A stretch of DNA of 64,000 nucleotides, taken from the NCBI GenBank assembly GCA_947460245.1, contig CANHGL010000006.1:1-64000 (forward strand), read 5' to 3'. The notes under the pieces were generated by a model. The model was not told the origin of the DNA. It saw only the letters and a list, made by a program, of their open reading frames with translations, and searched no databases. This DNA comes from Sphingobacteriales bacterium (GTDB lineage: Bacteria > Bacteroidota > Bacteroidia > Chitinophagales > JADIYW01). Made by a program: the position numbers and the translations under genes. Positions 10,069-19,736 of this stretch are shown in pieces. Within the stretch, counting starts at the first letter, position 1. Every line of letters begins with the position of its first letter.

Positions 10069-11331
10069 ATGGCAACTACCATTTTTTTAATTGTTTTGAT
10101 GCTGGTCTTGTCGGCAATGTTCTCAGGTATAGAGATTGCCTTTTTGTCTGCCAACAAACTAAAAATAGAATTAAGTTTCCAGCGTGGAACTTTATCAGGA
10201 AGGATTTTGAATGACTATATCAAAAATCCGTCAAAATTTATTGTCACTACCCTGTTGGGAAATAATATAGCGTTAATCTCTTTCGGTATTTTGTGTGCGG
10301 GTATAACAGAGCCTCTATTTAGAGATTCAGGACTCTCTAAATTTTTAGTTTTGTCTATTCAGACGCTCATTTCTACAACGATAGTATTGCTCTTAGGAGA
10401 ATTTGTGCCGAAGGTTTTGTTCAAAGTTTTTGCTGATAGCATACTCCCTGTTCTGGCTTTGCCATTTCGGGTGCTACACTGGTTGCTTACACCCGGAGTA
10501 TTAATTATAACAGGATTATCCTCTCTATTATTTAAGATGGTGGGGGTAAAAGTTTCCGAGCGCGATATAGAGTTTTCTTCGGTAGATCTGGAGAAGTTTA
10601 TCAAAGAACACCATCAAACAGATGGCGAAGAAGAAGAAGAGGTAGATACCGAATTGTTTGAGAATGCTTTATTTCTTAAGAAACTTAGGGTGCGCGATTG
10701 CATGGTGCCACGTAGGGAAATCACAGCTATAGATATTAATGATACGGTTGAGGACTTAAAAAAGTTAATTATTGAAACCTATCATTCCCGTATTTTGGTA
10801 TATGAGGATACGATAGATAAGATGGCAGGATATATTCACCATTTTGATCTGCACAAGAAACCTACCTCCATCTCCTCTATACTGATATCCATCAAAGTAG
10901 TTCCGGAGACAATGCATATTCAGAAGCTGTTAAACGAGTTTATCAAGGAAAATAAAAGTATCGCCTGGGTCGTGAATGAGTACGGTGGTACTGCAGGTAT
11001 TATTACCCTGGAAGATATATTGGAGGAGATATTTGGAGAGATAGAAGATGAGTACGATAAAGATGAATTGGTGGGCAATCAGCTCTCTAGAAATGAATTC
11101 ATCTTATCAGGCAGGATGGAAATTGACCGCATCAACCAGGAATATGACCTGGATTTGCCGGTAGGAGATTATGAGACCCTTTCGGGATTAATCACTGAGC
11201 ATCACGAAACTATACCCGAACGCGACGAAGTCATTAATATTGGAAAATATACCTTTAAAATATTAGATGTATCAGATATCAAGATCGAGACGGTAAAACT
11301 GATTATTAATGATGGTATTGAAAATCAGTAA
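10069..11331 (+). CDS. Hemolysin/CNNM-CorC family protein with CBS domains (HlyC/GldE-like)
   Basis: 420 aa; N-terminal DUF21 TM region, CBS pair and transporter-associated domain ('VRDCMVPRREITAIDIND', 'VNEYGGTAGIITLEDILEEIFGEIEDEYD'). Confidence 0.9.
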   Translation: MATTIFLIVLMLVLSAMFSGIEIAFLSANKLKIELSFQRGTLSGRILNDYIKNPSKFIVTTLLGNNIALISFGILCAGITEPLFRDSGLSKFLVLSIQTLISTTIVLLLGEFVPKVLFKVFADSILPVLALPFRVLHWLLTPGVLIITGLSSLLFKMVGVKVSERDIEFSSVDLEKFIKEHHQTDGEEEEEVDTELFENALFLKKLRVRDCMVPRREITAIDINDTVEDLKKLIIETYHSRILVYEDTIDKMAGYIHHFDLHKKPTSISSILISIKVVPETMHIQKLLNEFIKENKSIAWVVNEYGGTAGIITLEDILEEIFGEIEDEYDKDELVGNQLSRNEFILSGRMEIDRINQEYDLDLPVGDYETLSGLITEHHETIPERDEVINIGKYTFKILDVSDIKIETVKLIINDGIENQ

Positions 11332-11348
11332 GTTGTAAATACACTCCA

Positions 11349-11371
11349 ACTTATTGTATCATACGATAAGT
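11349..11371. repeat. 23-nt palindrome flanked by CTCCAA direct repeats, upstream of the ppiD-like gene
   Basis: ACTTATTGTAT-C-ATACGATAAGT, arms matching at 10 of 11 positions. Confidence 0.75.
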
Positions 11372-11441
11372 GCTCCAATTTAAATTTGAGGCAGGCAGCC
11401 CCACATTAGCCCTTACTGCCTAAATTTTATCAATTTTCCTT

Positions 11442-11449
11442 GTATCTTT
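11442..11449 (+). promoter_or_regulatory. -7 box TATCTTTG upstream of the ppiD-like gene
   Basis: Matches TAnnTTTG; overlaps the track's TTG start at 11440, supporting ATG 11473 as the true start. Confidence 0.5.
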
Positions 11450-11472
11450 GCAGTCCAAAATTAAGACAGAAC

Positions 11473-13644
11473 ATGGCAATTATTGGCAAAATCAGACAGC
11501 GCTCTTGGATCTTGGTGGGATTTATTGCGGTAGCATTACTCATCTTTATTATAGAGGCAGCATTAGAAAGAAATTCTCTGTTCGGCGGAGGTGGTAAAAG
11601 TAATGCCGTAGGCAAGATCAACGGAACAACGATTTCTGCAAAACAATACGGAGAGCAGGTTACCGGATATGAAGAAGGTTTGAAGTTCATCAATCCTACT
11701 TTGCAATTAAATGATCAATTACGCTCGCAGATTCAGGAAGAAGTGTGGAATACCATCGCGGCTAATGAGTTATTGAATGATGCCTATGCTTCTTTAGGAT
11801 TGAATGTTTCAGAAGGCGAGATGGGAGAGTTAATGTGGGGACAGCAACCACATCCTTTGGCACAACGCTTTTTAATGAAAGTGCGGGAAGTAAAACAGGA
11901 TATTATTAATCCGCAAACAGGACAATTGGATCAGGCTAAAGTTCGCGAGTTTATCGGAAGTATAGATCAATATGATAAACAGAATAAGACTAATTTCCGT
12001 CAGATGCTTAGTCATGTAGAGCGTCTTATACAGGATGATCAGGTAAAACAAAAATATGCTACGCTCGTTGGACAATCATTATATGTTCCTACATTCCTCG
12101 CAGATGAATTTGCAAATTCCGGCAGAAGTGCAACCGTGGCATCAGTAAGTATTCCCTATACTGCTCTCTCGGATGATAAATACAAAGTTTCAGATGCCGA
12201 CATAACTTCTTATATAAAGGCTCATCAGGCAAAATACCAGCAACAAGCCTCTAGGGTGGTAGATATCGTTTCGTTTAATGTAGTTCCATCTGCTGATGAT
12301 ACTGCACAAACACTTTCGAAGATTTCTAAAATGCGCGAAGAATATTTGGCATCTATGCCAAACGACTCTGCTTACATTGCTCGCAACTCTCAACAGGGAG
12401 CCGATATAACCTATTACTCTAAGAATGACGTTTTACAGACACAGCGTAACCCGGATAGCTTATTCTCTCTTCCTGTTGGTACTCTGACACAAGTATATAA
12501 GGAAGGTTCATTTTATGTATTTACCAAAATCATAGGAAAGAAAACAGCACCGGATACAGTTCGTGCTGCACATATATTATTATCTGAAGGTAATGGTACA
12601 GATGAAGACAAGAAGGCAGCTAATGTATTAGCAGATAGCTTAATTCGCCTGGTGCAATCTAAGACAAAAGAGTTTGGACAGCTTGCGGTAGATAACTCCA
12701 GAGATGAGGGTTCTAAAAATAAAGGTGGAGACCTCGGGTATTTTACGCGAGGACAGATGGTTAAGGCATTTAATGATAAAGTATTCTATGAAGGTATGCA
12801 GCCGGGACAGATAGCCAAGGTGGAATCTCCTTATGGATTACATATTATCTTGCTAATAGATACCAAGGGCTTACAACAGGTAACTAAGTTCGCGGATTTT
12901 GCGGTAGAACTTATTCCAAGTAACGAGACAGAGAAACTGGCATACAGCATGGCGGTAGATTTTCAGCAAAAGAACCCTACTGCTGAATCCTTTGATAAGG
13001 CTGCAAAAGAGCAGAATACGTACAAGAACATTGTGCTTACACAAGCCATGGTAGATGTACCACAAATTGGCGCTGCACGCAAAATGGTACAGTGGGCATT
13101 TCAGCAAGAAAAAGCCAATGTTATCGATTTCTTTGACACCGATAATAAGTACATGATTGTAAAGCTGAATAAAGTAATGCAGAAAGGCTTAGCAAATGCG
13201 GAAGATGTAAAAGAAGAAGTATCCTTATTGGTACGAAATGAGAAGAAGGGGAAAGACCTGGTTGATCAGTTGAATAAAGCTGCTGCAGGAGCTTCGGATG
13301 TGAATAGCATAGCTGCAAAGGTTAGCGGTGCAACGACATCTGATACTATGCTTGTTCGTTTCTCTTCAGCATATGTACCTGGCTTAGGCAATGAACCAAA
13401 GTTTGTTGGAACAGCATTTGGAGCGCAGGTTGGTAAGCTATCAAAAGCAGTAGCCGGCGAAAGGGCGGCATTTATTTTGATGCCAAAAGTAGTGGAAGCG
13501 CAATCAGCAGAGGCTATACCAGACAAGAATATGTACAAGCAACAAATACAGCGCATGCTAAGCAGTAGAATAAATTTCCAAACGATACTGGAAGCTATTG
13601 TTAAAAAAGCAGACGTGGAGGATACTCGTTATAAATTTTATTAA
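11473..13644 (+). CDS. Peptidylprolyl isomerase / SurA N-terminal domain protein (PpiD-like)
   Basis: N-terminal TM anchor 'WILVGFIAVALLIFIIEAAL', SurA_N-like segment, parvulin domain 'VRAAHILLSEGNGTDEDKKAANVLADSLIRLV...GGDLGYFTRGQMVKAFNDKVF'. Confidence 0.92.
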   Translation: MAIIGKIRQRSWILVGFIAVALLIFIIEAALERNSLFGGGGKSNAVGKINGTTISAKQYGEQVTGYEEGLKFINPTLQLNDQLRSQIQEEVWNTIAANELLNDAYASLGLNVSEGEMGELMWGQQPHPLAQRFLMKVREVKQDIINPQTGQLDQAKVREFIGSIDQYDKQNKTNFRQMLSHVERLIQDDQVKQKYATLVGQSLYVPTFLADEFANSGRSATVASVSIPYTALSDDKYKVSDADITSYIKAHQAKYQQQASRVVDIVSFNVVPSADDTAQTLSKISKMREEYLASMPNDSAYIARNSQQGADITYYSKNDVLQTQRNPDSLFSLPVGTLTQVYKEGSFYVFTKIIGKKTAPDTVRAAHILLSEGNGTDEDKKAANVLADSLIRLVQSKTKEFGQLAVDNSRDEGSKNKGGDLGYFTRGQMVKAFNDKVFYEGMQPGQIAKVESPYGLHIILLIDTKGLQQVTKFADFAVELIPSNETEKLAYSMAVDFQQKNPTAESFDKAAKEQNTYKNIVLTQAMVDVPQIGAARKMVQWAFQQEKANVIDFFDTDNKYMIVKLNKVMQKGLANAEDVKEEVSLLVRNEKKGKDLVDQLNKAAAGASDVNSIAAKVSGATTSDTMLVRFSSAYVPGLGNEPKFVGTAFGAQVGKLSKAVAGERAAFILMPKVVEAQSAEAIPDKNMYKQQIQRMLSSRINFQTILEAIVKKADVEDTRYKFY

Positions 13645-13674
13645 TTCTAAAGAATACGGTAATTATATTTTAGC

Positions 13675-13703
13675 AAAAAGCGGAACTCTGGTTTCGCTTT
13701 TTT
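13675..13703 (+). terminator. Rho-independent terminator after the ppiD-like gene
   Basis: AAAAAGCGGAAC-TCTG-GTTTCGCTTTTTT: stem with one wobble, 4-nt loop, U tract. Confidence 0.85.
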
Positions 13704-13761
13704 GTTTTATATTGGTGATAATCTATTCTATCAATTATAATTCATCTTGTATATTTCTATC

Positions 13762-14268
13762 ATGGCAGACACCCTAATAAATAAAGTGGCACAAAGCGGT
13801 ATAGTTACCCTTGATCTGGAGGATTTTTTTCCTAAGGAAGAAGTTCAGGTAGTTGATCTGAAAGATTTTTTATTCAAAGGTCTGATATTAAAAGAGAAGG
13901 AGTTTCGTTTAGCATTAAAAGAATATGAGTGGTTGTCCTATAAAGATAAGACGGTGGCTATCGGTTGTTCAACAGATGCCATACTCCCGCAATGGTCGTA
14001 TATGTTATTGACATCTTATTTATCTCCGTACACTACAACAATATATTATGGAAGTAAAGAAGAAGTAGAATATGCACTTTGTTTGGAGGCCATAAAAAAC
14101 ATGGATACTTCAAAATTTATTAATACGAAGGTGGTTATCAAAGGTTGTGGTAAACATACGGTAACAGGTTCGGTTTATGTAGAGTTAACTAAAAAGCTTC
14201 AACCGGTAGTTCAGTCACTCATGTTTGGCGAGCCTTGTTCAACTGTTCCAATTTATAAAAAGAAGTAG
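13762..14268 (+). CDS. DUF2480 family protein
   Basis: 'INKVAQSGIVTLDLEDFFP...FRLALKEYEWLSYKDKTVAIGCSTDAILPQWSYMLL' matches DUF2480. The track start at 13747 lies before the -7-like box; ATG 13762 preferred. Confidence 0.8.
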   Translation: MADTLINKVAQSGIVTLDLEDFFPKEEVQVVDLKDFLFKGLILKEKEFRLALKEYEWLSYKDKTVAIGCSTDAILPQWSYMLLTSYLSPYTTTIYYGSKEEVEYALCLEAIKNMDTSKFINTKVVIKGCGKHTVTGSVYVELTKKLQPVVQSLMFGEPCSTVPIYKKK

Positions 14269-15207
14269 TTGAAATACGTGAAACATAAACTATTATTTTT
14301 TACCCTCGCAGCTACAGCATCATTGGCAGGTGGATTATTTATATACGCTACCATAGATACCTCAAGGGTCTATTTTGCTTTTGATAAACTGAACAGTAAG
14401 GCAGAGCAAGTAGCCCTTGGAAAAGAAGCGGCATACGCAGTAAGAATTCCAGAACGTATCAGCTTCGCGGAGGAAGCAGTTTTGCTGGAAGATCCTGAGG
14501 TGCGCGAGCGTCTTGATAGAGAACTTACTGTAAACACGTATTGGCATTCATCTACTATACTTTTGATGAAGCGCGCTAATCGTTTCTTTCCTGTTATAGA
14601 AAAAATTCTTAGGGAAGAGGGATTGCCTGATGATTTCAAATATCTTGCAGCCATAGAAAGTAATCTGGAAAATGTGGTCTCTCCTTCTGGGGCTGCAGGA
14701 TTTTGGCAGTTAATGAAACCCGTGTCTGCACAATATGGATTGGTGGTTAACGCAGAAGTAGATGAACGCTATCATTTGGAAAAAGCGACACGAACTGCAT
14801 GCAAGTATCTTATCGACGCGAAACTAAAAACTGGATCTTGGACCGCAGCAGCGGCAGCTTACAATATGGGTATTGGAGGCATAACAAGAGCACAGCAGCA
14901 ACAGCAGGAAACAGCCTACTATCATCTTCTGGTAAATTCAGAAACCAGTCGTTATATACAACGTATCATTGCATTTAAGACAATCTATGAGCATCCCGAA
15001 GATTTTGGTTTTTATTTAGATCCATCAGACTTGTATCCTGAATTGAAATTCACCTTAAAAGAGGTAGACACTTCTGTAAATTGGGTAGCGTTTGCCAAGC
15101 AGCATAATACGAGTTATAAAATGATTAGAATTTATAATCCCTGGATAAGAGACATCTCGCTGATAAATAAAGAGCATCGTATATATGCCGTAAAAATTCC
15201 TGATTAG
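14269..15207 (+). CDS. Lytic transglycosylase domain-containing protein (SLT fold)
   Basis: 'EKILREEGLPDDFKYLAAIESNLENVVSPSGAAGFWQLMKPVSAQYGL' and 'AAAAAYNMGIGGI'. Start is TTG 14269 or GTG 14278. Confidence 0.9.
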   Translation: MKYVKHKLLFFTLAATASLAGGLFIYATIDTSRVYFAFDKLNSKAEQVALGKEAAYAVRIPERISFAEEAVLLEDPEVRERLDRELTVNTYWHSSTILLMKRANRFFPVIEKILREEGLPDDFKYLAAIESNLENVVSPSGAAGFWQLMKPVSAQYGLVVNAEVDERYHLEKATRTACKYLIDAKLKTGSWTAAAAAYNMGIGGITRAQQQQQETAYYHLLVNSETSRYIQRIIAFKTIYEHPEDFGFYLDPSDLYPELKFTLKEVDTSVNWVAFAKQHNTSYKMIRIYNPWIRDISLINKEHRIYAVKIPD

Positions 15208-15209
15208 GA

Positions 15210-17084
15210 TTAGCGGATTAGCATTACCATTCCTGTTTGCGTATATTCCTTATTATTCTTTCCGGTAAATTTTATAATGTATATATATCCATCTGCAGGA
15301 GCCCGCTTGCCGTCAAAATTACCATCCCAGCGTTCGTCTACATTTTGTGTCGAAAATACTAACTGATACCACCGGTCGTAAATCCTGAAGTCATAATTGT
15401 CGCGCTTGGAATACAATAAGAATGGCTTGAAGGTATTATTCACACCATCCGGCAAAAATGCCTGAGGAACGAAGGCAATAGGCTCTGGTTCAACGCAGAT
15501 AATATTGGAATGGCTTTCCAGTATCTCCCGAGGAGCAGGATCATTATTATTGGTAAAGACTGCAGTGATGCGATAGCATACTCCCTGAACACTGTCTGCT
15601 GTGAAATCAAAAAGCGTATTTTCTAAATAAGAATTTTCATTTCTGTTAAAAGTGCCGACAGTAATGGTATCTGTTCCTGTAATTTTTTCTAGCCGAAAAT
15701 AATTAAAGGTGATGTCTGCTATCTCAAATCCACTCCACAGAATATCTGCTTTATTATTGTTTTTCTTTTTTATTCCTATACGCAATGTAGCGGCAGTATC
15801 GGAGATATGTTCGTTAAAACATAAATCGCGTAAGTTCAGTCGGTAGAAGTAAACATTATCATTCACTGCTAAATTTTCATCGGAAAAGATATACTTATAC
15901 CTGTCCTGAACATCTGGATTTTTTATTAATGGCCGGAATACAATCCCATCCAAACTTCTGTTTAAAATACGCAGCGTGTCAGGGCTTGCCAATGTATCTT
16001 TACGATATTCTATATAGATAGTCCCATTCTCAACTGTGATGTTTCGGATATAATCATTTACAGGCGTTTGGATAGCGTTCGCGCTGAATCTTCGTTCATT
16101 GGAATAAGTAATAGTGCCATTGGGTAATAGCGCTGCAACCCGAACGGCAACGGTATCTCTATAAGGAATATTTTGTAGAGTATACAGAAATGGCGGAGCA
16201 GATCCCGGAGGTGGGATACTGGCATCTGTTGTAAAAACCCCTCCATTTACACTCCTTTGAATTTCGTAAGTAATTACCTGTGCACTTCCGGCATCATAAG
16301 GATCCCAGCGTATACTTACCGTCCTATTACAGGAATCAATATCTACGTAAGGGCTGATATTTCTTAAAAATATAGTAGTATGGTCTGCTGTATCCGGAGT
16401 TGCGGTACCTTGTAATCCCAAGGGGCTCTCACAATATTCAAGCGCACGAATTTTATAGCGTATGGGTGTAAAGCTGGGATCGCCAACCGTATCAATATAG
16501 GTAGTGTTGAAGCGTCCATAGACAGTATCAAAAGTATTGAATCCATCTTTACTGCTCAGTATCAGATAGGCTACTACTTCCGGACTAGGTGATGGATACC
16601 AGGTAAGATGCACTTGATTATTGATGACGCTGGCACTGCTAATAATTATATAGGGTTGTGGCTTTACATTATCCAGTGTATCTGAAGTTGGATTAAGCGG
16701 AGGTATAGGATTATTACAGCTTCCTCTGTTTATCATATAAAAATAGGTAACGGATGCTGCTATACCAGAGTAGAGGGGCACCGTTGGAGGATTTATTTGA
16801 ATAGAGGTCTGTAATGGATTGTTAACCGTGGCTACTAAACTGAAAGGTCCATTACTATTCCCTGTTGAGGCGTAGATTTCGTATCCAGTAAAACATGGAT
16901 TAACGGCAACGGGGAGCGACCAATTCAACTCCGTTCCTGAAGGAGCAGTGGAAATATTGCGCACACAATTTAGAGTAGGAGCTTCAAATGCGGTTTGCGC
17001 AAATAGCATAGAGTGCAGCAGTAATATGTAAATCACCAACATAGTAGTTAGCCATTTGTATGCTCTATTTTTTATACTGATCAT
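15210..17084 (-). CDS. Secreted protein with FN3-like modules and T9SS type B sorting (gliding CTERM) domain
   Basis: Signal peptide; C-terminus 'FLPDGVNNTFKPFLLYSKRDNYDFRIYDRWYQLVFSTQNVDERWDGNFDGKRAPADGYIYIIKFTGKNNKEYTQTGMVMLIR'. Confidence 0.88.
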   Translation of the reverse strand: MISIKNRAYKWLTTMLVIYILLLHSMLFAQTAFEAPTLNCVRNISTAPSGTELNWSLPVAVNPCFTGYEIYASTGNSNGPFSLVATVNNPLQTSIQINPPTVPLYSGIAASVTYFYMINRGSCNNPIPPLNPTSDTLDNVKPQPYIIISSASVINNQVHLTWYPSPSPEVVAYLILSSKDGFNTFDTVYGRFNTTYIDTVGDPSFTPIRYKIRALEYCESPLGLQGTATPDTADHTTIFLRNISPYVDIDSCNRTVSIRWDPYDAGSAQVITYEIQRSVNGGVFTTDASIPPPGSAPPFLYTLQNIPYRDTVAVRVAALLPNGTITYSNERRFSANAIQTPVNDYIRNITVENGTIYIEYRKDTLASPDTLRILNRSLDGIVFRPLIKNPDVQDRYKYIFSDENLAVNDNVYFYRLNLRDLCFNEHISDTAATLRIGIKKKNNNKADILWSGFEIADITFNYFRLEKITGTDTITVGTFNRNENSYLENTLFDFTADSVQGVCYRITAVFTNNNDPAPREILESHSNIICVEPEPIAFVPQAFLPDGVNNTFKPFLLYSKRDNYDFRIYDRWYQLVFSTQNVDERWDGNFDGKRAPADGYIYIIKFTGKNNKEYTQTGMVMLIR

Positions 17085-18346
17085 TATCCTACAATGGTTT
17101 CAAACATACTTTCTCTTTGTAAGTAGGTTTGCGCCATTTGCTGTAAAGTTACAGCATCTGTCTGTTTTATGGTTTCCTCAATTTCCTCAAACTTGTGGAT
17201 ATTCACGCCTTCTATGAAATATCCTTTAAACACCTCTACCTGATTAAATGGCCCATCTGTTCTGCTTAGAAATTTACCCAACAAATAGTTCCTTGCCAGT
17301 GTAATTTCCTTTTCAGGAATCAATGTCTGATGTAAACGGTCTATCTCTTTATATATTTCCTCCAGACACAAATCCAGCGTATCCAGATTGGTATCTGTCT
17401 GAATAGAAAAAATACCACCATGTTTAAGTGTAGCTAATCCGGAATAGATTCCATACGTAAGACCTTTTTCTTCCCGTATATTACCCATTAGTCGGGAGCC
17501 AAAATATCCACCGAAGATGGTATTGAGCAACAGGAAGGGGGCAAAATCCTGGTGGTGTTTATTAAAGAGTTGCTTCCCAATGATAATAGAAGCTTGAACT
17601 GATTTATCTTTTACGATTCTTATTTTTTTTTCTCCGGGGGTTACCAAAAAATCTTTTGATGTTATAGTTTCTATATCCGTACTATGCTTCCACTTACCAA
17701 GATACTGTTCAATAAGACTAAGTTCGTGATCCGCATATTTTCCGGCAATAAAGAGGGTGCAATTTTTGGGATGTATATCGGTCTGGTAAAATTTTTGTAA
17801 GAGGTCTTGTCGGATATTTTTTATGGCCTCTTCTGTTGTTTCATATCCATAAGGATGATCTTTTCCATACACTGCATTTTTGAATGCCACATCTGCGAGG
17901 TAATCATTTTTTTCCTGACTTACTCTTAGTTTGGAGATAGCATTTTTTTGAATCAAACTAATTTCTTTTTCCGGAAAAATAATTTCCGTCAGGCACTTCA
18001 TCAGCAGCTCCAATGAAGGCTCCAGAAATCGGTTCATACAATACATAGAAACAGTGAACGTATTATATCCTGCACTTGCCTTAATGGTAGATCCATAGAA
18101 ATCAATTTGCTCACTCAGCGTAAAAGCATCCATTTCTGCAGTCCCACTTTTTATTAACCTCGCCGCAAAATCTGCAGTTAGTTTTGCTGGCTCAGTCCAC
18201 CTGCCTGAATTGAACACAAGTTCGATGCGCAAAATATCATTCTTGGTTCCATTAAATCCAAATACCGGAATAGCGTTACCTAAGCGTATCTCTTCAGGAT
18301 CCGGAAAAACTATTTTATCAATGGCGTGTATTGTAGGTAAGTGCAT
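17084..18346 (-). CDS. M16 peptidase-like protein, probable non-catalytic partner
   Basis: M16 fold features ('GGYFGSRLMGNIREEKGLTYGIYSG') but no HxxEH motif in the N-terminal domain. Confidence 0.88.
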   Translation of the reverse strand: MHLPTIHAIDKIVFPDPEEIRLGNAIPVFGFNGTKNDILRIELVFNSGRWTEPAKLTADFAARLIKSGTAEMDAFTLSEQIDFYGSTIKASAGYNTFTVSMYCMNRFLEPSLELLMKCLTEIIFPEKEISLIQKNAISKLRVSQEKNDYLADVAFKNAVYGKDHPYGYETTEEAIKNIRQDLLQKFYQTDIHPKNCTLFIAGKYADHELSLIEQYLGKWKHSTDIETITSKDFLVTPGEKKIRIVKDKSVQASIIIGKQLFNKHHQDFAPFLLLNTIFGGYFGSRLMGNIREEKGLTYGIYSGLATLKHGGIFSIQTDTNLDTLDLCLEEIYKEIDRLHQTLIPEKEITLARNYLLGKFLSRTDGPFNQVEVFKGYFIEGVNIHKFEEIEETIKQTDAVTLQQMAQTYLQRESMFETIVG

Positions 18347-18382
18347 GTATTATTTTTAAATGCTTCCCGCACGGGATAGCGA

Positions 18383-19627
18383 TTAATGTGCTTTGTCTTT
18401 TTTAAGATAGAAGAGGGTATTGCTTTTTTCTTTCAGTAGTAATTGATTAACTAAGTCATGAATGCCTTTTGCACTTACTTCCTCGTAATTTTTTTCTTCT
18501 TCATTGATGTGGTTAGCATCACCCAGAGATTCATAATATGCCAGACTAATAGATCGATTTAATAAGCTGGCTTCTGAGAAACTCATGTAGGTGAGCATTT
18601 TATTTTTGCACTTTCGTACTTCTGTTTCACTCACACCCCCTTCCCTTAATTTTTCAAGCTCTCGCCAAATAAGTGCATTAGCCTTGGCAACATCATATCC
18701 TTCAGAAACTTTTCCTTCAATCACCAGCATGCCTATATCATCGCTTGCAGTAATGTAAGCATCAATCTCTACAAAAGCTTTCTCTTCCTTCACCAGTTGT
18801 TGATAGAGCCTTGAAGAAGAACCAGTAGACAAAATATCCGTTACCACATCTGTACTGTAATAAGAAGGGTCTAGTCGGTCGCACATTTTAAAGGCGATAT
18901 AAATAGCATTCAGCGGAACATCTTCATAGACCTTTTTTTCCTTAGCATGAAGTTGTTCTGGTTCTGTAAATTTTTTCTCAGGAATCTGCACGGCAGGAAT
19001 AGCTCCAAAATATTTTTCTGTGAGTTGTATTGCAATTTCTTTTTCTATATGCCCGGAGATAACCATGATAGCATCATTGGGCGCATAGTATTGTTGGTAG
19101 AAATTTTTTACTTCTTCTAACGTAGCTTCTTCAATATGTTTTAAATCTTTTCCTATAGTTGGCCACTGATAAGGATGTTCTTCGTAAACCATCTCTCTGA
19201 TTAGATGCCATACATTTCCATAGGGGAGGTTAATGTAGTTTTCTTTAAACTCTTCGCATACTACTTTTCTTTGTACCTCGAGGCATTTTTTATTAATGTT
19301 GAGATTTGTCATTCTGTCTGCTTCCAAACACAGAGGGATTTCTATATTGATGGCAGGAACGATATCGTAGTAGTTGGTATAGTCATTATTGGTAAATGCA
19401 TTATTTTCTCCGCCTGCTTCCTGCAGGGGTTTGTCGAAATCCGGGAAGTTCTTGCTTCCGGAGAACATAAGATGTTCAAATAGGTGTGCAAATCCTGTTC
19501 TGTGTTTTTCTTCATGCTTAGCTCCAACTTTGTACAGGGTATTCACCACCACAAATGGGGTTGTGTCGTCATAATGATGTAGCAGCGTCAGGCCATTTTT
19601 CAATACTACTTTCGAATATTCAATCAT
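18383..19627 (-). CDS. M16 family zinc metallopeptidase
   Basis: HxxEH zinc motif in 'GFAHLFEHLMFSGSKNFPDFD'; 414 aa single M16B unit. Confidence 0.93.
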   Translation of the reverse strand: MIEYSKVVLKNGLTLLHHYDDTTPFVVVNTLYKVGAKHEEKHRTGFAHLFEHLMFSGSKNFPDFDKPLQEAGGENNAFTNNDYTNYYDIVPAINIEIPLCLEADRMTNLNINKKCLEVQRKVVCEEFKENYINLPYGNVWHLIREMVYEEHPYQWPTIGKDLKHIEEATLEEVKNFYQQYYAPNDAIMVISGHIEKEIAIQLTEKYFGAIPAVQIPEKKFTEPEQLHAKEKKVYEDVPLNAIYIAFKMCDRLDPSYYSTDVVTDILSTGSSSRLYQQLVKEEKAFVEIDAYITASDDIGMLVIEGKVSEGYDVAKANALIWRELEKLREGGVSETEVRKCKNKMLTYMSFSEASLLNRSISLAYYESLGDANHINEEEKNYEEVSAKGIHDLVNQLLLKEKSNTLFYLKKDKAH

Positions 19628-19736
19628 TTGGTGAAAATACGATTAACGATTTACAATTAACAATCAAAAAACAATTGCAAATAACTAAAGTTCTGATTAA
19701 CCTTTTACCTTTAGCGTTGTTTATCAAACATATTCC

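Noticed and set aside
11440-11472. Track start of the ppiD-like ORF (TTG)
   Set aside because: Overlaps the TATCTTTG promoter box; ATG 11473 begins the conserved N-terminus.
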